NCBI GenBank assembly: GCA_002085355.1
Contig: NATN01000154.1
Location: 1 to 8,701 of the forward strand
Length of the DNA stretch: 8,701 nt
Source: Candidatus Zhuqueibacterota bacterium 4484_87
Lineage (GTDB): Bacteria; Zhuqueibacterota; Zhuqueibacteria; Thermofontimicrobiales; Thermofontimicrobiaceae
Direction: 5' to 3'
Every line of letters begins with the position of its first letter. Position 1 is the stretch's first letter. A model generated the notes under the pieces. It did no database searches and was not told where the DNA came from. It was given only the letters and a program-made list of their open reading frames with translations. The translations under genes and the position numbers were made by a program. Shown piece by piece: positions 1 through 6,677 of the stretch.

Positions 1-1
1 G

Positions 2-196
2 ATGAAGGAAGTTACATATGGTGGAGAGAAAGTGTACTATGTTACACTCACGCCAACTCTGAGCAAAATGGTGGAAACATTTGAAAAGACACAGAAACTT
101 TACATTTTACTGCAATTCAATTTTTGCAAATTACAAAATGATGACTCCCTGGTTCCTTCAGCAAGAATAAAAAGCCTTGCCGAATTAAACGGGTAA
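2..196 (+). CDS. Weak open frame of unknown status, convergent with hslU
   Basis: A plus-strand frame of 64 codons is open from base 2 to a TAA at 194-196, four bases before the hslU stop. It may run in from outside the window, in which case the ATG at 2-4 is internal. I do not recognise the product. There is no visible signal peptide, and the second half (LQFNFCKLQND...) comes from AT-rich DNA that looks non-coding and includes the hairpin at 157-184. A different plus frame is open from the window edge to a TGA at 82-84 and could equally be the tail of an outside gene. A six-pair inverted repeat, AGTGTA/TACACT, lies at 31-48. The call is kept only to record the open frame; the segment is more likely intergenic. 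Confidence 0.15.
   Translation: MKEVTYGGEKVYYVTLTPTLSKMVETFEKTQKLYILLQFNFCKLQNDDSLVPSARIKSLAELNG
157..184 (-). other. Stem-loop 3' of hslU
   Basis: TTCGGCAAG and CTTGCTGAA (minus-strand sense) pair over nine bases with one G-U wobble around a U-rich 10-base loop, starting 16 bases after the hslU stop. It is well placed to be the 3' end or stabilising hairpin of the operon transcript. No U-tract follows the stem, so it is not a standard intrinsic terminator. Confidence 0.4.
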
Positions 197-200
197 TCGT

Positions 201-1568
201 TTATAAGATATATCTACTCAAATCTTCATCTTCGACAATATCTTTCAGCGTCTTTTTCACGTCTTTGCCGGTAATTTTCGCTGACTTCATTTTTTCATCA
301 GGGACATTGAACAAAATATCTTCCAGCAGCGTCGTCAAAATAGTGTGCAAACGACGCGCGCCGATATTCTCCGCCCGCTCATTCACTTCAGTGGCAAACC
401 GGGCGATTTCGTTGATGGCGCTATCAGTAAAGTCCAACTTCACACCTTCTGTTGCCAGCAGTGCGGTGTACTGTTTGATCAATGCATTTTCCGGTTCCGT
501 CAATATCCGTACAAAATCCTCGGTCGTTAAATTTTCCAACTCGACACGAATGGGAAACCTCCCCTGCAATTCAGGGATCAAATCCGATGGTTTGGACACG
601 TGAAACGCGCCGGAAGCAATGAATAAAATATGATCCGTTCGCACCATCCCGTATTTCGTCAACACATTTGATCCTTCGACAATGGGCAGCAAGTCACGCT
701 GCACGCCTTCGCGGGACACATCAGGACCGTGGGCGGCTTCTTCACCGGCTATTTTGTCAATCTCATCCAGAAAAACAATTCCCGCGTTCTCCACCCGTTC
801 AATTGCTTCCTTGACCACATCTTCCATGTCAATCAACTTCTGCGATTCTTCCTGAATCAGATATTTGCGCGCTTCAGGGATTGCCATTTTGCGGCGTTTC
901 GTCTTTTTGGGAAACATGGGTCCCAGCAGATCCTGAATGTTCATTCCCATTTCTTCTACGCCCATGGGAGAAATAATCTGCATCACCGGAGACGTGTTTG
1001 CCGGAACTTCCAGCTCGACCTTGCGGTTGTCCAATGCACCTGACTGCAATTGTTCCCGAAGCTTTTCCCGCACACGTTGCCATTTTTGATATGATTCCTC
1101 TGCCTCCGGATCACCACTTTCCAATTGCTGGGGATCGTGCACCGGCGGCAATAAAATATCCAGCAATCGCTCTTCTGCCAACTCTGCTGCTTTGGCTTCC
1201 ACCTGTTGAGTTTTTTCCTCGCGCACCATATTCACTGCCAAATCAACCAGATCGCGGATGATCGACTCGACATCTCTGCCGACGTATCCGACTTCGGTGA
1301 ATTTAGACGCCTCTACTTTGATGAACGGTGCGCCGGAGAGTCGGGCTAATCGCCGCGCTATTTCTGTTTTTCCCACACCTGTGGGACCTATCAAAATGAT
1401 ATTATTGGGCATTATTTCTTCGCGCAAGTCTTCTTCCACCTGCTGGCGGCGCCAGCGATTTCGCAAAGCAATTGCCACTGACTTTTTCGCATTATCCTGT
1501 CCAATGATATATTTGTCCAATTCACGCACAATTTGTCTTGGCGTAAGCTGATCAATTTTTCCGCTCAT
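201..1568 (-). CDS. hslU: HslU, AAA+ unfoldase subunit of the HslVU protease
   Basis: The 455-residue product is complete; E. coli HslU has 443 residues. The N-terminus LTPRQIVRELDKYIIGQDNAK is typical. Walker A is GPTGVGKT (61-68), the pore loop GYVG (94-97), Walker B IVFLDEID (264-271), a probable arginine finger is R337 in LQGRFPIRVEL, and sensor 2 is in GARRLHT (403-409). The I-domain, inserted at about 110-240, carries the variable Glu/Gln-rich part that engages substrates. The C-terminal tail ends LSRYIL, like the tails that insert between HslV subunits to activate them. The hexamer unfolds proteins and feeds them to HslV in the cytosol. The AG-rich leader GAGAGAAGAG before the ATG is a modest ribosome binding site. 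It is the last gene of the hflK-hflC-hslV-hslU block. Confidence 0.97.
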   Translation of the reverse strand: MSGKIDQLTPRQIVRELDKYIIGQDNAKKSVAIALRNRWRRQQVEEDLREEIMPNNIILIGPTGVGKTEIARRLARLSGAPFIKVEASKFTEVGYVGRDVESIIRDLVDLAVNMVREEKTQQVEAKAAELAEERLLDILLPPVHDPQQLESGDPEAEESYQKWQRVREKLREQLQSGALDNRKVELEVPANTSPVMQIISPMGVEEMGMNIQDLLGPMFPKKTKRRKMAIPEARKYLIQEESQKLIDMEDVVKEAIERVENAGIVFLDEIDKIAGEEAAHGPDVSREGVQRDLLPIVEGSNVLTKYGMVRTDHILFIASGAFHVSKPSDLIPELQGRFPIRVELENLTTEDFVRILTEPENALIKQYTALLATEGVKLDFTDSAINEIARFATEVNERAENIGARRLHTILTTLLEDILFNVPDEKMKSAKITGKDVKKTLKDIVEDEDLSRYIL

Positions 1569-1616
1569 TACTCTTCTCTCTCTGTAAATTTTCCGTCCGT
1601 TTCTGATTAAAGAAAA

Positions 1617-1632
1617 CCGCGATCACTCGCGG
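1617..1632 (-). terminator. Terminator-like hairpin between hslV and hslU
   Basis: A perfect five-pair stem made only of G and C (CCGCG/CGCGG) with a 6-base loop is followed on the minus strand by TTTTCTTT and preceded by AAAAAATG, whose A-tract could partly lengthen the stem. Read on the plus strand, CATTTTTT follows, so it could act in both directions. It begins 47 bases after the hslV stop and lies within the operon, where partial termination could lower hslU transcript relative to hslV. The 111-base spacer holds no convincing promoter for hslU: a TTGACA is present but lacks a -10 box at proper spacing. Confidence 0.5.
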
Positions 1633-1679
1633 CATTTTTTGTCAAAATCTAATCAAATCATTATGTTTTATTAAATATT

Positions 1680-2210
1680 TTACAGAACTTCAACTTTGAT
1701 ACTGGTATTAGTATAAATACAAATCATTCCGGCAATCATCAGCGATTCTTTCACGATCTCTTCAGCGCTCAATTTGGCATGTTTCACCAGCGCCCGGGCA
1801 GCAGCGAGCGCATAAGGCCCGCCGGAGCCCAACGCAACAATATCATCGTCCGGTTCCACAACATCGCCGGTGCCGGAAATCAAAAAACTTTTATCTTTGT
1901 CAGCAACAATTAACTGCGCCTCCAGCCGCCGCAAATAACGATCTGTGCGCCAGTCTTTTGCCAGATCAACTGCTGCCCGCGACAGATTTCCGTTGAACTG
2001 ATCCAGCTTGCTCTCGAATTTTTCAAACAATGTCAATGCATCTGCTGATGCACCGGCAAATCCGACCAGCACATTGCCATCGTAAATACGACGAATTTTC
2101 TTTGCGCCCATTTTTAAAATAGTATCTCCGAAAGTCACCTGACCGTCTCCGCCAATAGCAACTTTGTTTTTATGGCGAACGCACAAGATAGTTGTCGATC
2201 TCAACTTCAT
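1680..2210 (-). CDS. hslV: HslV, peptidase subunit of the HslVU protease
   Basis: The 176-residue length matches HslV, a threonine peptidase of the proteasome beta type. Residues 6-8 (TTI) correspond to the mature N-terminus, so T6 should be the catalytic nucleophile after removal of a 5-residue leader MKLRS; E. coli removes only Met. Other family blocks are GGDGQVTFGDT (20-30), KKIRRI with the catalytic-site Lys (37-42), GFAGASADALTLFE (50-63), KDWRTDR (85-91), GSGGPYALAAARAL (128-141) and the C-terminal ICIYTN (163-168). Two HslV hexamers form a cytosolic dodecamer capped by HslU ATPase rings. Its AGGA (2219-2222) is 8 bases before the ATG and overlaps the hflC stop codon, with only 10 bases between the genes, which suggests coupling to hflC. 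hslU follows after 111 bases that contain a terminator-like hairpin. Confidence 0.97.
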   Translation of the reverse strand: MKLRSTTILCVRHKNKVAIGGDGQVTFGDTILKMGAKKIRRIYDGNVLVGFAGASADALTLFEKFESKLDQFNGNLSRAAVDLAKDWRTDRYLRRLEAQLIVADKDKSFLISGTGDVVEPDDDIVALGSGGPYALAAARALVKHAKLSAEEIVKESLMIAGMICIYTNTSIKVEVL

Positions 2211-2220
2211 CGAAAATTTC

Positions 2221-3168
2221 CTACTTTATTCTTTTCAAATATTTCAAATAATCATTATCTGTACTCAAAATCAGCCACGTCTTTTCATCCATTGTTTTCT
2301 GATAGGATTCCAGACTTTTCAAAAATGAATAGAATTCAGGATCCCGTTCATAAGCCTGAGCGTAAATTTTTATCGCTTTGGCATCTGCTTTTCCCATTTT
2401 CTCCTGCGCTGTGCGATAGGCTTCGGATTGGATTCGCTTCAGCTCTTTTTCCATCTCGCCTTCGATTTCCGCTTTCTTTCCCATTCCCTGGGATCTGTAT
2501 TTTTCAGCAATACGCAGCCGCTCGGCGATCATTCGCTCAAACACCTTCTGGCGAACTTCATCAATATAATTGATACGCTTAATTCTCACATCAACGATTT
2601 CAATCCCATATTCCTGGGCTTTTTCCTGAACCGCTTTCAAAATATCGCGCGATAACATTTCGCGTCCGACAGAAATGGAATCGACTTTCATCTCTTTCAA
2701 AAAGACCGATGAATCCGCCTCAGCCATTGCCATGGTTCGATTGCTGGTGCGGACCACCTCGATGAGCACGTTTGCCGTCACTCTGTCGCGCGTCGCTGCT
2801 TCGATTATATTATCCAGCCGTGTCTGCGCACCGTCTTCGGTCACCACAGAGGTAAAAAATTTCAACGGATTAGCAATTCGCCAGCGGGCGTAAGTATCGA
2901 CGAGGATAAATTTTTTATCCTTTGCCAAAATCTCCGCAGGGATTCCATCCCATTCCAACAATCGCTTCTCAAAATAATTCACTTTTTGCACAAACGGAAT
3001 CTTGAAATGTAAACCAGCGTCAGCGATTGGCTGGCCTACAGGCTTGCCGAACTGAGTGATCACCACTTGCTCTGTTTCATCAATAACGTAAAAAGCGTCA
3101 AGGATTACGATGAGAGCTACAAACAAAACTACTGCTATCAGATAAACTAAAATTTTTGTCTTATTCAT
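2221..3168 (-). CDS. hflC: HflC, SPFH-domain membrane protein (FtsH modulator)
   Basis: This 315-residue partner of HflK has an N-terminal transmembrane helix (about 5-24), then the SPFH domain with VVITQFGKPVGQPIADAGLHFKIPF (35-59), the HflC-typical RLLEWDG (69-75), and VDVRIKRINYIDEV (192-205). A coiled-coil stretch follows (about 206-275: ERMIAERLRIAEKYRSQGMG, then Glu/Lys/Ala-rich). The C-terminus has DPEFYSFLKSLESYQK (276-291), also typical of HflC. It forms alternating HflK-HflC assemblies that enclose FtsH. The start overlaps the hflK stop (ATGA) and has an excellent AAGGAGGGG (3176-3184) 7 bases upstream, inside hflK, so the two are made together. The TAG stop lies within the hslV ribosome binding site. 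Confidence 0.95.
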   Translation of the reverse strand: MNKTKILVYLIAVVLFVALIVILDAFYVIDETEQVVITQFGKPVGQPIADAGLHFKIPFVQKVNYFEKRLLEWDGIPAEILAKDKKFILVDTYARWRIANPLKFFTSVVTEDGAQTRLDNIIEAATRDRVTANVLIEVVRTSNRTMAMAEADSSVFLKEMKVDSISVGREMLSRDILKAVQEKAQEYGIEIVDVRIKRINYIDEVRQKVFERMIAERLRIAEKYRSQGMGKKAEIEGEMEKELKRIQSEAYRTAQEKMGKADAKAIKIYAQAYERDPEFYSFLKSLESYQKTMDEKTWLILSTDNDYLKYLKRIK

Positions 3169-4169
3169 TTCTTTGCCCCTCCTTCCTGAAGCTGGAGCAA
3201 TTGCAACAGGCCTTTTTGGTCCTTGTCAATAATATATTTACGCTCTATTTTCGGGAGAATTTTGGTCATGGTTTCAAGGTACATCCGCCGCCTGGTTACA
3301 TTTTTAGAGCTACGATATTCCCGATAAATTTCATTAAATCTTGCTGCATCTCCCAGCGCGCTGTTGATGCGATCAAGCGCATAGCCTTCAGCCTGACGAA
3401 TTGTCTTTTCCGCCTCTCCCTTTGCTCTGGGGATAACTTTGTTGTACGCCTCATTCGCCTGATTGATCAGTTTTTCCATCTCCTGCCTGGCCTCGTTGAC
3501 TTCATTCACTGCCGGCCGCACTTTTTCGGGCGGATTCACATCCTGCAATTCAACAGTCTCGATATCGATACCGCTTCTATATTCATCAAGAATGGCCTGC
3601 ATATTTTCCCTGATATTCAAAGCAATTCTCGGACGGAGCAAAATCCAGACCTCATCGACACTATGGTCGCCAATAACCTGGCGCGTCACTGATTCCGAAA
3701 CATCACGAATAGTTTTTCGAATATCCCTCACATGAAAAAGATACGCTTTGGGATCTTTTATGCGATACTGAACAACCCATTCCACCGTGGCAATGTTTAA
3801 ATCACCCGTCAACATGAGTGATTCGGACAGCAAACCCCGATCACGCCGAATCTCGGTGCGAATGCCCGGCTTGGTCGTGCGATAACCAAATTCCTCGCGA
3901 AAAATATAGCGACCACCTTTGACTTTGTTCACAGTCTCGATACCCAGCGGCAATTTGAAATGCAGCCCTGGCGGAGTTGTCCGCACGTACTTGCCAAATC
4001 TTTTGATGACACCGACTTCTTCTGTTTTAACCGTGTAATAGGTTGAAAAAACCAAAACAATCAAAACAATTATAGCAATACCATAAATGATGAATTTACG
4101 GTTGATGGGAGGAAGTACTATCTCCTCACCGCCGATATTCACAGTCCTGCCTCCTCGGTAACCTTGCAT
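3165..4169 (-). CDS. hflK: HflK, SPFH-domain membrane protein (FtsH modulator)
   Basis: The 334-residue protein has a short N-terminal tail, one transmembrane helix (about 26-44), then an SPFH/band-7 domain. That domain opens with TEEVGVIKRFGKYVRTTPPGLHFKLP (49-74) and includes LTGDLNI (120-126) and VQYRIKDP (133-140). The block VELQDVNPPEKVRPAVNEVNEAR (206-228) is a hallmark of HflK, followed by a long Ala/Glu/Arg-rich helix. E. coli HflK (419 residues) has a longer Gly/Pro-rich N-terminus that is missing here. HflK and HflC assemble into a large cage around FtsH at the inner membrane and modulate its proteolysis of membrane proteins. The stop overlaps the hflC start by ATGA. A strong AGGAGG defines the start. 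Confidence 0.95.
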   Translation of the reverse strand: MQGYRGGRTVNIGGEEIVLPPINRKFIIYGIAIIVLIVLVFSTYYTVKTEEVGVIKRFGKYVRTTPPGLHFKLPLGIETVNKVKGGRYIFREEFGYRTTKPGIRTEIRRDRGLLSESLMLTGDLNIATVEWVVQYRIKDPKAYLFHVRDIRKTIRDVSESVTRQVIGDHSVDEVWILLRPRIALNIRENMQAILDEYRSGIDIETVELQDVNPPEKVRPAVNEVNEARQEMEKLINQANEAYNKVIPRAKGEAEKTIRQAEGYALDRINSALGDAARFNEIYREYRSSKNVTRRRMYLETMTKILPKIERKYIIDKDQKGLLQLLQLQEGGAKK

Positions 4170-4177
4170 AAAAATTA

Positions 4178-4200
4178 CCTCCTGCGCTCTTTTTCAGCGC
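4178..4200 (-). promoter_or_regulatory. hflK leader: stem-loop directly against a strong ribosome binding site
   Basis: AGGAGG (4178-4183), a full Shine-Dalgarno sequence, lies 8 bases before the hflK ATG and fixes that start. Immediately upstream, with no gap, is a perfect GCGCT/AGCGC stem (4184-4188 and 4196-4200) with an A-rich 7-base loop. In mRNA the stem would end exactly where the Shine-Dalgarno sequence begins. It could keep the site open or protect the 5' end, but its function is not shown. I found no convincing -35/-10 pair in the AT-rich stretch 4201-4265 upstream of it. Confidence 0.55.
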
Positions 4201-4265
4201 CAGTTTAAATTAGCTAAAAATATTTTTTCTATGTAAAATGTCTTTTCCTGACAAAGGCAAATTGG

Positions 4266-5711
4266 TCAGATAACTTTCCTGAGTCTGGAAATAGGAATCC
4301 CCATTTGCTCCCGGTATTTAGCAATGGTCCGCCGGGCAATGTGAAAACCATCATCTTTCAGCATTTCAGCGATTTTTGAGTCATTCAAAGGTGCTTTCTT
4401 ATCTTCTTTATCAATAATCGCCCGAATTCTTTCTTTGATTTCTTTGTTGGACACATCCTCACCATCTTCACGCCTGATCTTCTCACTGAAAAAATGCTTC
4501 AGTTCAAACACGCCGTAATCTGTTTGCACATATTTTCCGTTGGTCACGCGGCTCACCGTGGAAATATCCATGCCAATTTCGTCAGCAATATCTTTCAAAA
4601 TCATCGGTTTCAGATGCGTTGATCCTTTGTCAAAAAAATCGTGCTGGCGCTTCACAATCGCCTCTACGACTTTCATGATTGTCACGCGTCGCTGGTGAAT
4701 GGAGTTGATGAGCCAACGCGCCATTTCCAGGCGAGTCTTGATAAAATCTTTGGTCTTTTTGGAAGTGTTTTTCTTGTCCAGCAACAGAGATTTGTAGCGA
4801 TTGTTAATCCTTAAATGGGGAATATTCCAGTCATTGAGGGTGATTTTGAATTCATCACCTTCTTTGGTAACGAGCACATCCGGCGTGATGGAATCATCCG
4901 CCAATGTAACGTATCCGGAACCGGGTTTGGGGTTGAGTTGGGTAATTTTCTCCAGAATCTGCTTGAATTCATCAATGGTGATACCCATCTTCTTGGCTAT
5001 TTTTTCAAAACGCTTATTTTTGAAATCATCAAAGTAATCGCGGATAACAACAATCGCCTTTTCGTTTTCCTTTGCATTCTCTTCCAATTGAATGAGCAGA
5101 CATTCCCGCAAATCTCTGGCGCCTATTCCGGGCGGATCAAAAGTGTGAATTACTTTAAGTACTTTTTCGACTTTTTCGATGCTGGTATCCAGATTCTCCG
5201 CAATCGATTCCAGAGAAACCATCAAATAGCCCGCATTGTTGATGTTCCAGACAATATATTCGCCAATGGTGAGTTCTTCCGGCGATAAATCGGTCATGTT
5301 CAACTGTTCTAACAAATATTCGGGAAGTGACATCTGATAAACGTTCGGCGGTGAATATTCGTCAGGATTTTCCTCTCGCGGTGCTTTAATTTCATAGCTG
5401 TCTTCATCGTTTAAAATTAAATCCCAGTCTATTTCTTCCTCTTCTTCTGCCACTTCAGGCTCGTCGTCATCATCCTCCGCATCTTTATCTTTCTCATCCA
5501 CTTGCTCTAATTTCAGCTCTTCCTCCATCTCCTGTTCCATCTCTTCTTCCAATTCCATGTCTGCTTCGAGCAGCGGATTTTGCTCCAATTCCAATTGGAT
5601 CCGTTGCTCCAGACTTGTAATTGGCAACTGTAACAGCGTGGAAAGAAGAACCTGTTGGGGCGATTGCTTCATGTACAGCCCCGGTTTCTGAAAAAAACCT
5701 ACTCCCATCAT
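4266..5711 (-). CDS. rpoN: RNA polymerase sigma-54 factor RpoN
   Basis: The 481-residue length is normal for sigma-54. Region I (about 8-50) is rich in Gln and Leu (KQSPQQVLLSTLLQLP, LEQRIQLELEQNPLLE) and is the part that responds to AAA+ activators. Region II (about 51-105) is strongly acidic, with runs DDDDE and EEEEEID. The core-binding part has FDPPGIGARDLREC (191-204) and LNPKPG (259-264). A helix-turn-helix lies at about 371-395 (LKDIADEIGMDISTVSRVTNGKYV). The RpoN box ARRTIAKYRE (459-468) recognises the -24 element and differs from the usual ARRTVAKYRE only by V to I. Two ATGs stand in tandem at the start. AGGA at 5721-5724 is 9 bases before the first, so the first was chosen. lptB lies upstream, but hpf and ptsN, the usual proteobacterial followers, are absent and hflK comes next. 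Confidence 0.97.
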   Translation of the reverse strand: MMGVGFFQKPGLYMKQSPQQVLLSTLLQLPITSLEQRIQLELEQNPLLEADMELEEEMEQEMEEELKLEQVDEKDKDAEDDDDEPEVAEEEEEIDWDLILNDEDSYEIKAPREENPDEYSPPNVYQMSLPEYLLEQLNMTDLSPEELTIGEYIVWNINNAGYLMVSLESIAENLDTSIEKVEKVLKVIHTFDPPGIGARDLRECLLIQLEENAKENEKAIVVIRDYFDDFKNKRFEKIAKKMGITIDEFKQILEKITQLNPKPGSGYVTLADDSITPDVLVTKEGDEFKITLNDWNIPHLRINNRYKSLLLDKKNTSKKTKDFIKTRLEMARWLINSIHQRRVTIMKVVEAIVKRQHDFFDKGSTHLKPMILKDIADEIGMDISTVSRVTNGKYVQTDYGVFELKHFFSEKIRREDGEDVSNKEIKERIRAIIDKEDKKAPLNDSKIAEMLKDDGFHIARRTIAKYREQMGIPISRLRKVI

Positions 5712-5764
5712 GATGACTTTTCCTACCTAATATCCAACTACCATCCTCGTTAGTGATCTATTAC

Positions 5765-5793
5765 AATATAACGATCTTTTTCTTCAAAGTCAA
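5765..5793 (-). promoter_or_regulatory. Sigma-70-type promoter of rpoN
   Basis: On the minus strand, a -35 box TTGACT (5788-5793) is followed by a 17-base spacer and a -10 box TATATT (5765-5770). Each box matches the consensus at five of six positions and the spacing is optimal. Initiation is expected near 5757-5759, giving a leader of about 47 bases before the rpoN ATG. It suggests that rpoN has its own housekeeping transcription besides any read-through from lptB. Confidence 0.7.
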
Positions 5794-5802
5794 TTGATAA
5801 AT

Positions 5803-5831
5803 CAAAATTGTAATTTTTGGTACAAATTTTG
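5803..5831 (-). terminator. AT-rich stem-loop after lptB, possible weak terminator
   Basis: Eighteen bases after the lptB stop lies an inverted repeat: CAAAATT plus GTA on one side and TAC plus AATTTTG on the other, ten base pairs with one bulged base and an 8-base loop. It sits upstream of the rpoN promoter, where a boundary between the lpt operon and rpoN would be expected. The stem is almost all A-T and no clean U-tract follows, so any termination would be weak. Confidence 0.35.
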
Positions 5832-5848
5832 TTGCGGCGACATTTTCA

Positions 5849-6580
5849 CTACCTATTTAGCTTAAATTTCTCTCCCAGATACAATCTTCTCGTCTCCGGA
5901 TCGCTTGCCAGAAACTCTGAACTTCCCGATTTCAGCACCGTACCGTCGTAGAGCAAATAGGCATGATTGGTGATGGACAAAGTTTCGTGAACATTGTGAT
6001 CAGTAATCAGCACACCAATTCCTTTGGTCACCAAACCCTGAACAATATGCTGAATATCCTCCACTGCAATGGGATCGATGCCGGCAAATGGCTCATCCAG
6101 CAAAATAAATTTGGGATTCGTCACCATGGCGCGTGTAATTTCTACGCGCCGACGTTCGCCGCCGGATAAATTATAGCCCTTGCTCTTCGCCAGATGGGAA
6201 ATGTTCAAATCATTCAGCAATTCCTCCAGTCGCTGTTTTCGCTCCTGTCTTGATAATGCCATAGTTTCTAAAATCGCCATAATATTTTCTTCAACGGTCA
6301 ACTTTCGAAAAATGGAAGCCTCCTGAGGCAAATAACCAATTCCCAGTCTGGCGCGTTTGTACATGGGTAAATTGGTAATATCCTCATCGTCCAGATAAAT
6401 TTTTCCCCGGGTCGGCCGAATCATGCCGGTAATCATGTAAAATGTAGTGGTCTTACCTGCACCGTTGGGACCCAACAGACCAACGATTTCACCCTGCTTC
6501 ACCTCAAGCGACACTTCATTGACCACTGTCCTCTTGCCGTACACTTTGACCAAGTTCTCTGCACGCAATACTTTATTCAT
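5849..6580 (-). CDS. lptB: LptB, ATPase of the LPS export ABC transporter
   Basis: The 243-residue protein is a full ABC ATPase of the expected LptB length. Visible motifs are Walker A GPNGAGKT (37-44), Q-loop Q86 in GYLPQEASIFRKL, signature LSGGE (138-142) followed by RRR, Walker B FILLDEP (158-164, catalytic E163), the D-loop residues AGIDP after it, and H-loop H195 in ITDHNV. The GYLPQEASIFRKLTVEENI and FAGIDPIAVEDIQ blocks are characteristic of LptB rather than of other ABC importers or exporters. LptB dimerises in the cytoplasm on LptF/LptG and powers LPS extraction from the inner membrane. The ATG shares a base with the lptA stop, so translation is probably coupled. rpoN follows after 137 bases, an arrangement conserved in many Gram-negative bacteria. 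No motif residue is missing. Confidence 0.97.
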   Translation of the reverse strand: MNKVLRAENLVKVYGKRTVVNEVSLEVKQGEIVGLLGPNGAGKTTTFYMITGMIRPTRGKIYLDDEDITNLPMYKRARLGIGYLPQEASIFRKLTVEENIMAILETMALSRQERKQRLEELLNDLNISHLAKSKGYNLSGGERRRVEITRAMVTNPKFILLDEPFAGIDPIAVEDIQHIVQGLVTKGIGVLITDHNVHETLSITNHAYLLYDGTVLKSGSSEFLASDPETRRLYLGEKFKLNR

Positions 6581-6677
6581 TATTCTTTTTCTCCGATAAA
6601 TCCGGCTCCATTCTCACAGGATAGAAAACGCCCTCTGACAATTGCGGGCTGCTGACAATTTTGATGCGTGCGCTGCT
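6573..6677 (-). other. Probable true C-terminal end of lptA in the +1 frame
   Basis: After F299 of LptA (TTT at 6679-6681), skipping the C at 6678, or removing one T from the TTTT run, opens a frame of 34 codons. It includes SSARIKIVSSPQLSEGVFYP and then a polar tail ending KKNNE. This alternates hydrophobic and polar residues and carries a G-x-F/Y-Y-P ending as expected of OstA-like domains, and its codons favour purine first positions. The conceptual repaired protein has 333 residues and ends at TAA 6573-6575, overlapping the lptB start by 8 bases. An indel error in a 4-base homopolymer is the simplest cause. A real mutation, or +1 slippage of Phe-tRNA from TTT to TTC, is possible but less likely. 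Confidence 0.65.

Noticed and set aside
44..66. Peptide TLTPTLS in the plus frame, resembling the well-known spurious LTLTPTLS peptide from translated intergenic repeats
   Set aside because: One short, degenerate match and no second copy in the window; too little to call a repeat. It does count against the frame being a real gene.
265..1551. Several plus-strand open frames opposite hslU
   Set aside because: They lie fully antisense to a gene with all AAA+ motifs, give no recognisable protein, and have no ribosome binding sites of note.
1640..1650. TTGACA in the hslV-hslU spacer as a promoter for hslU
   Set aside because: No -10-like hexamer at 15-19 bases; that stretch is occupied by the GC hairpin.
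3156..3735. Plus-strand open frames up to 178 codons opposite hflK
   Set aside because: They are shadows of the hflK reading frame; the translated text is Phe/Ser/His-rich and resembles no family.
4184..4265. Sigma-54 (-24/-12) promoter before hflK
   Set aside because: No GG and GC pair at the required ten-base spacing within a TGGCAC-TTGC-like context.
4248..4269. CTGAC/GTCAG inverted repeat over the rpoN stop codon as a terminator
   Set aside because: Only five pairs around a 12-base loop and no U-tract after it on the minus strand.
4815..5288. A 157-codon plus-strand frame opposite rpoN
   Set aside because: It is antisense to the conserved core-binding region of sigma-54 and has no family resemblance.
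5500..5580. Long Glu/Asp-coding run in rpoN as an inserted repeat
   Set aside because: An acidic, variable Region II is normal in sigma-54; the run is in frame and at the expected place.
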